Both the position numbers and the translations under genes were made by a program. Of a stretch of 64,000 bases of DNA, positions 59,580 through 64,000 are shown piece by piece; position 1 is the stretch's first letter, and every line of letters starts with the position of its first letter. The notes under the pieces are model-generated. The model searched no databases and was not told the origin of the DNA. It worked only from the letters and a program-made list of their open reading frames with translations. Source of the stretch: Tethya wilhelma (Eukaryota > Porifera > Demospongiae > Tethyida > Tethyidae). The stretch is from assembly GCA_964030475.1 (NCBI GenBank), contig CAXIPT010000001.1:23094776-23158775 (forward strand), given 5' to 3'.

Positions 59580-62100
59580 TGTCCGCCCAGCAAAGCTTTA
59601 CTTTAACAATCACTGTTTTTGCTAAGCTATATACTTGCACACAAGGTAAATAAGTCAACGGTATGGCATCTCTTACATGCATACCCACATATGGTATATA
59701 TAAGACAAAACTAACATTGCCATCCAAAAATGCCGGTGAACAGTAAGAGTAACATAATATAATATAGCAATTACTATTTTGATGAAATTCAGTAAGTAGA
59801 ATCTCAATTACTAAAATGGGGTTATCCTAGTCAGAAATCTGTATAAAGAAAACTTTCAAATTCTATACGGAAAACATTCAAGGGCACAGTATTAAAATAA
59901 TATTATACTTTCACGTTATTCACCATGTTTCCTTCCAGATTTTTCTCTGAGGCTTTAACTCATCGTAGTAAACATAATTACTATACTTATTTTTTTGTAG
60001 TCTTCTCTTCTTGTGATGAGTATAAGACACTCAGTGTAGTTACGGGCAACAGTTGGCTCATGAATATGCTAATCAGTACATGCTAGATGCAGAAGAAGAC
60101 AATTAATTTCATCCGCCAAATTGTGCAAAGCTATCAAAAATTCTAACCCTATATTGGCGATTAGCAAACTGTACAGTCCCAAGTAAAGGGCCAGACGAAG
60201 TGTTTTTTTTGAAAATGAGCAACTGAAACGTCGTAGCTGCTTGTCGTCGTCTCTTGGCAGCTGTTAACTGGACGCTTAGCTTTCTAAAACGCTCGCTGTT
60301 TGATGTAGAAAAAAGTCTCGACGTCTGACCCTCTAGAACGAAGGTAAGTTTTTGTTACTACAGTGTTCTGGATATAGCTGGTTATTTTCTAAGAAAAAAA
60401 TGGCAGATAGAATTTACTCTAGCGAAAATTCTTGCTAACGGTAGTGTGTAGTACCATGCTCAGCTATGAAGTCTGAGTAGTTGGTGATCCAAGAACATAC
60501 TGTTGATAGCTAAGCTGTTCAAGAGGTAAGAGTCCCACATTCCAGTTCTATAGTCTATGGATTTTCTAGCTTATCATTGCACATGACTTATGACCCCTAA
60601 CCTTAAGGAAATTCAATGTCCCAAAAAAGTTCTCCATAATGAGGTTAAAATTATTCGGACTGTCTATCTCCCACACTTTTAATGTATAAGACTTGAACTT
60701 TTAGAACATAATAGCCCCACCCATTTTGGTGGTCACATGATACAAAATGGCCACCATTAAGTCTAAAAGCGTCAAAATGACCAGGCAACCTCTAAACCTA
60801 GTTTTATGAGCTTTATATTCAGACAGGAAGGTCTTCACATGAGTAACTTGATATTCCTCTGAAGCAATTTTTCAAAAACTCCTTCAATAGTAAGAAAGAC
60901 TGGTTTGTCTAATTAATGCACACCAATCACAAAAGGGGTTTTTTGGCCATATCTTTATTGGATCAAAGCAAAATTGCTCCTACAAAATTTTAGTTTAGGT
61001 TATTTTATAACTTCTGTATGAATTATAGCATTTGTAAACATTGGGAACAATGTTGGCATTTAGATTTTACATATCCTAAAAAAATACAAGCCCCGCCTAC
61101 ATATTTATCTACTTAGATCAATTATCATTGGAGTCAATTACCTAAGGACATGCCTTAAGGTTGGTGTGTTTTGAGTCGGTGGGACTTTTAATTTAATTAG
61201 TGAATCGTGAAGGGGTGTGTCCAAGATTTCTATATCAAAATATACAATTGAAAATAAAAGTGTTCAGGAGGTGCTGGAGATCATTTTCATGCAAAAACTA
61301 GCGACCAGAAGTTGTCTTCGAACAAGTGACTGGAAATTAGAGCACTTCAAAGCATTCTTTAGAAAACTGCGGAAAAAAACAAACAAACAAAAAAAAACAA
61401 CGAAAAATTACTCATAAAATTGTGTATGGGTGCATGTGCAATAGGTGGCTGCATGTGTAGTGATATGCATGCATGAAAATGTGCAGTAAGCTTGCAGGAT
61501 GGCTAGCGGAAACTGTGTGCTAGCTGTGACTTCGAAGCTTGGTGGGCATATCCAGCCAAGTGTGTGTTGAGTGTGATTGACTTTTGACCCCTCTGCCACA
61601 TAGGTGAGTCTGTACAGGGAAACTTGGATATTTGACAGGGCTGTATAAAATCCATTTTTCTTCCCTGCATGGTGGAGAGAAGAGAGAGGCAGTGAGGTAT
61701 GTGAGCTTGTAGGGTGTTTGTTTATCTTGAATATTATGCTGAGTTTTTGACTGCATGGAAGTAGTTTTCCTGTTTACCTGTTAGACATTTTGTGAGAGAA
61801 TGTGGTTGTCAAAAGTGCATACATAGCTAGTACAAAAAGCCTTTTACAGACTTGATGAGTTTTTTTTTTTTTTTTTTTTAACGTACGTTTTTTTGTTTAT
61901 CTGTTGTCTTTCAAGCCGCCTGGTAGTTGTTCCCTGTGAGTGAGTTGCAACGGCAAAAAAATCTGTTTTAGAGCTATTAAATTTGACCTTTGACCCTTTT
62001 GAGCAATGAGCCATTTTGAGACCAAATCCTCTTGGCTTTGATTGAGATAGTATCAAGAGTTTCTATGAGCCTATGAATAATACTGTTTTATTTTGATCCC
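59580..62100. other. No supported gene; possible 5' leader exons
   Basis: A segment ending CTAGAACGAAG at 60342 and followed by GTAAGT could be a 5' non-coding exon, and a second GTAAGAG donor lies near 60528, but no coding exon follows. A poly(T) run lies at 61861-61879. Confidence 0.3.
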
Positions 62101-62122
62101 CGCCCACTCAAAAACCTCTAAC

Positions 62123-62164
62123 CATAGATAATACATACGGCTCGAGTCGTATGTATTATCTATG
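62123..62164. mobile_element. 42-bp palindromic TIR-to-TIR element with 7-bp TSD CTCTAAC
   Basis: CATAGATAATACATAC (62123-62138) faces its own inverted copy (62149-62164) across GGCTCGAGTC. CTCTAAC flanks both sides (62116-62122 and 62165-62171). The outer 16 bases equal the ends of the 4.2 kb transposon at 20204-24428, which also has a 7-bp TSD. Confidence 0.88.
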
Positions 62165-62467
62165 CTCTAACCTTATAAGTACACTGAGTATAATATTTAA
62201 TAATTAAAGGAAATAGACCAATACAATATAATGTTATCATTTTAATGTTGGAGATTTTCAGGGACATTAACTCTTTGATCATAATTTAAAGTTATTGTTG
62301 AACAAAGTAAATAATTATCATCCCCCTCCCACAAAAAGGAAAATTATAACTAAAAAATTAATAATGATATACACACTAAAAAAACTTAAATTAATTTTCA
62401 TAATTATTTAAACATTCAAATAATTACATATCAAAACTAAAAATTACATAATGATAATCATTTATTG

Positions 62468-64000
62468 TTAACTTAAATTAAATTTATTTTTAAACACACT
62501 ATAAAAGTATATTCCACTCTCCACTAAAGAGACATTATTTAAGTACTTTACTACATGATTGTGGCCACCTCTCTTAGCAAAGTCTATTGGACCAGGTGTA
62601 GGAATTTGAACAAACCACCATTTACTAGCAAAGGCTTGGGGGGAACATTTCAGCTGTTCAACGTAAAATTGAACAATATTCAAATGCCCACCTCCTGCTG
62701 CTAAATGAAGAGGAGTCCTACCCTTCCCATCCCTATAATCAATGGATCAGACCTCTTTCTTGAAATGAGATATTTTACTGCTTCAAGTTGTCCATGTTGA
62801 GCGGCAAGATGAAGAGGCACAGTCCTATGTGTATAATCTTCCCACTGTGAGGGGTTACACTTAGCAGTTTCAATCAAATACTTCAAAACATTTACACGTC
62901 CATTTTCAGCTGCAACATGAATAGGTCTAAAGTCATGTCTTCCTTTAACATTAGGATCACAGTTTAGCTCTTCAAAAAGAAATCTCACAATATCCACATG
63001 GCCATATTGCGCAGCAAGGTAAAGAGGGGTACTATGTCGAATGTTCCTGCAAGATGGGTTGCAGCCTTTCTTTGCTAAAAATTTGACAGCTTCTAAATGT
63101 CCATTTGTAGCAGCAAGGTGAAAGGGAGTGTTCCTAAATTTATTATTTGTTGGTGTTGATGGATTGCATTTCACAGTGTCTACTAAATATGCCATAATGG
63201 TTACATGTCCATTCTGAGTAGCACAATGTAAAGGAGAAAAGCCAACTATATTATGTATGTTTGGATTGCACTTGAACTGAGTGATGAGACACTTCACAAT
63301 ATCCAGGTGGCCACTCTTGGCAGCAAGATGAAGTGGAGTATCTCCATCAATATTTCGAGAGGATGGATCAATAACCGATAACATCTTGATGGCTTCTAGT
63401 CTTCCAATGGTAGCAGCATAGTGCAGTGGGGTATCCTGCTTGTCATCAGTGAGAAAAATATTGCAGTTCTTACATGACAACAAGAAATCTACAATATCAT
63501 TATGACCTTCTATAACAGCAATATGAAGAAGTGTTGTACCATTGACTCCTCGAATGTTTGGATTACATTTTTTCTCTTTAATAAAAAAATGGACTATATT
63601 CAGATGCCCATGTGATACTGCATGTTGAAGAGGAGTTAGTCCAAAACTATCTTTGCATGATAGATCACATCCATAGCCTAATAGTAGCTTGACAGCATCC
63701 AACCGTCCATTTATACTAGCTGAGTGTAGAGGAGTGATACCCATTTGGCGTCTAACTGAGGGGCTGCAATTTACTGCCTTAACCAAATACTCTATTACAT
63801 GTATATGTCCTTCTCTAGCTGCAAAATGTAGGGGTGTTATTCCTTTCTCTCCGGAAATGCTCAGATCATAGCCCAGTTCTACAAAATACTCAATCACGTT
63901 TAACTGACCATCTCTTGCTGCAAAATGGATCGGAGTGTTTTTGTAGATATTTGTGCAAGTTGGATCAAAACCTTTCTCTGAAATTAGAAACTTTACAGTA
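62468..64000 (-). CDS. Ankyrin-repeat protein, C-terminal part, one frameshift
   Basis: The minus strand is open from the window edge (64000) to about 62745 and contains about 12 consecutive ankyrin repeats of about 33 residues (ITPLHFAAREGH, DTPLHYAATIGR, DTPLHLAAKSGH, FSPLHCATQNGH, RTVPLHLAAQHGQ types). Repeat-to-repeat spacers of the CNP(S/N) type are frequent. Near 62745 a single missing base shifts the frame to a stop at 62701. The other frame continues with another good repeat (RTPLHLAAGGGHLNIVQFYV), a degenerate one (GPIDFAKRGGHNHVVKYL) and a stop at 62468-62470. Ankyrin arrays bind proteins; no enzymatic or membrane part is visible here. The start lies beyond the window. Confidence 0.85.

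Noticed and set aside
60183..60341. 5' non-coding exon of a plus-strand gene
   Set aside because: The donor is good but no downstream coding exon was found before the ankyrin gene on the other strand.

Overview
Organism. This is animal nuclear DNA that is AT-rich and packed with transposons. Introns are short (about 60 to 100 bp, GT..AG). The gene families seen are metazoan: Death domain, BEN domain, THAP domain, ankyrin repeats, tesmin-type CXC. The transposon mix (BEL/Pao, DIRS/Ngaro, Penelope with GIY-YIG, THAP-linked DDE, hAT, many MITEs) fits an early-branching invertebrate. A demosponge such as Amphimedon is my best guess. It is an inference from content, not from any search.

Layout, 1-31 kb. 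A broken minus-strand gene with a minisatellite is cut by a LINE (1-2.8 kb). Then come dispersed repeats and MITEs (2.8-4.1 kb), two small unrecognised spliced genes (4.7-5.9 kb), a 5'-truncated BEL/Pao element with its 3' LTR (6.7-8.9 kb), an hAT-like remnant (9.1-10.2 kb), a rearranged second BEL/Pao fragment (10.2-11.3 kb) and a decayed DIRS element (12.9-16.4 kb). Two transposase-like tails converge at 16.4-17.8 kb. A Penelope-like element (17.9-26.8 kb) carries a hammerhead-like fold and is split by a 4.2 kb DNA transposon with a 7-bp target duplication. A THAP/DDE transposon follows (28.1-29.3 kb).

Layout, 31-64 kb. A decayed 5.3 kb minus-strand gene of the CXC/PIN-like type lies at 32.4-37.7 kb, and another decayed uncharacterised gene at 38.7-40.6 kb. 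The end of a BEN-domain gene follows (40.9-41.4 kb). A TTAA-flanked MITE sits beside a 1.4 kb inverted gene duplication (arms at 43.6-45.1 and 49.2-50.6 kb). Between the arms are two MITEs, a run of nine evenly spaced palindromic GC-rich decamers (47.67-47.86 kb), and one complete gene for a small secreted protein with TATA box and poly(A) signal (48.4-49.1 kb). A Death-domain gene piece begins at the edge of the right arm (50.6-51.3 kb). From 51.3 to 62.4 kb there are only repeats and weak coding hints. The window ends inside a minus-strand ankyrin-repeat gene.

How it works together. There is no operon logic here. Most coding matter is dead mobile DNA nested in other mobile DNA. The best living-gene candidates are the secreted 150-residue protein, the ankyrin gene (with one apparent frameshift), the BEN-domain gene, the Death-domain gene and the left copy of the duplicated gene. 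At least three single-N positions (20305, 22282, 49160) sit at the edges of near-identical inverted segments, so part of the structure may be assembly artefact.
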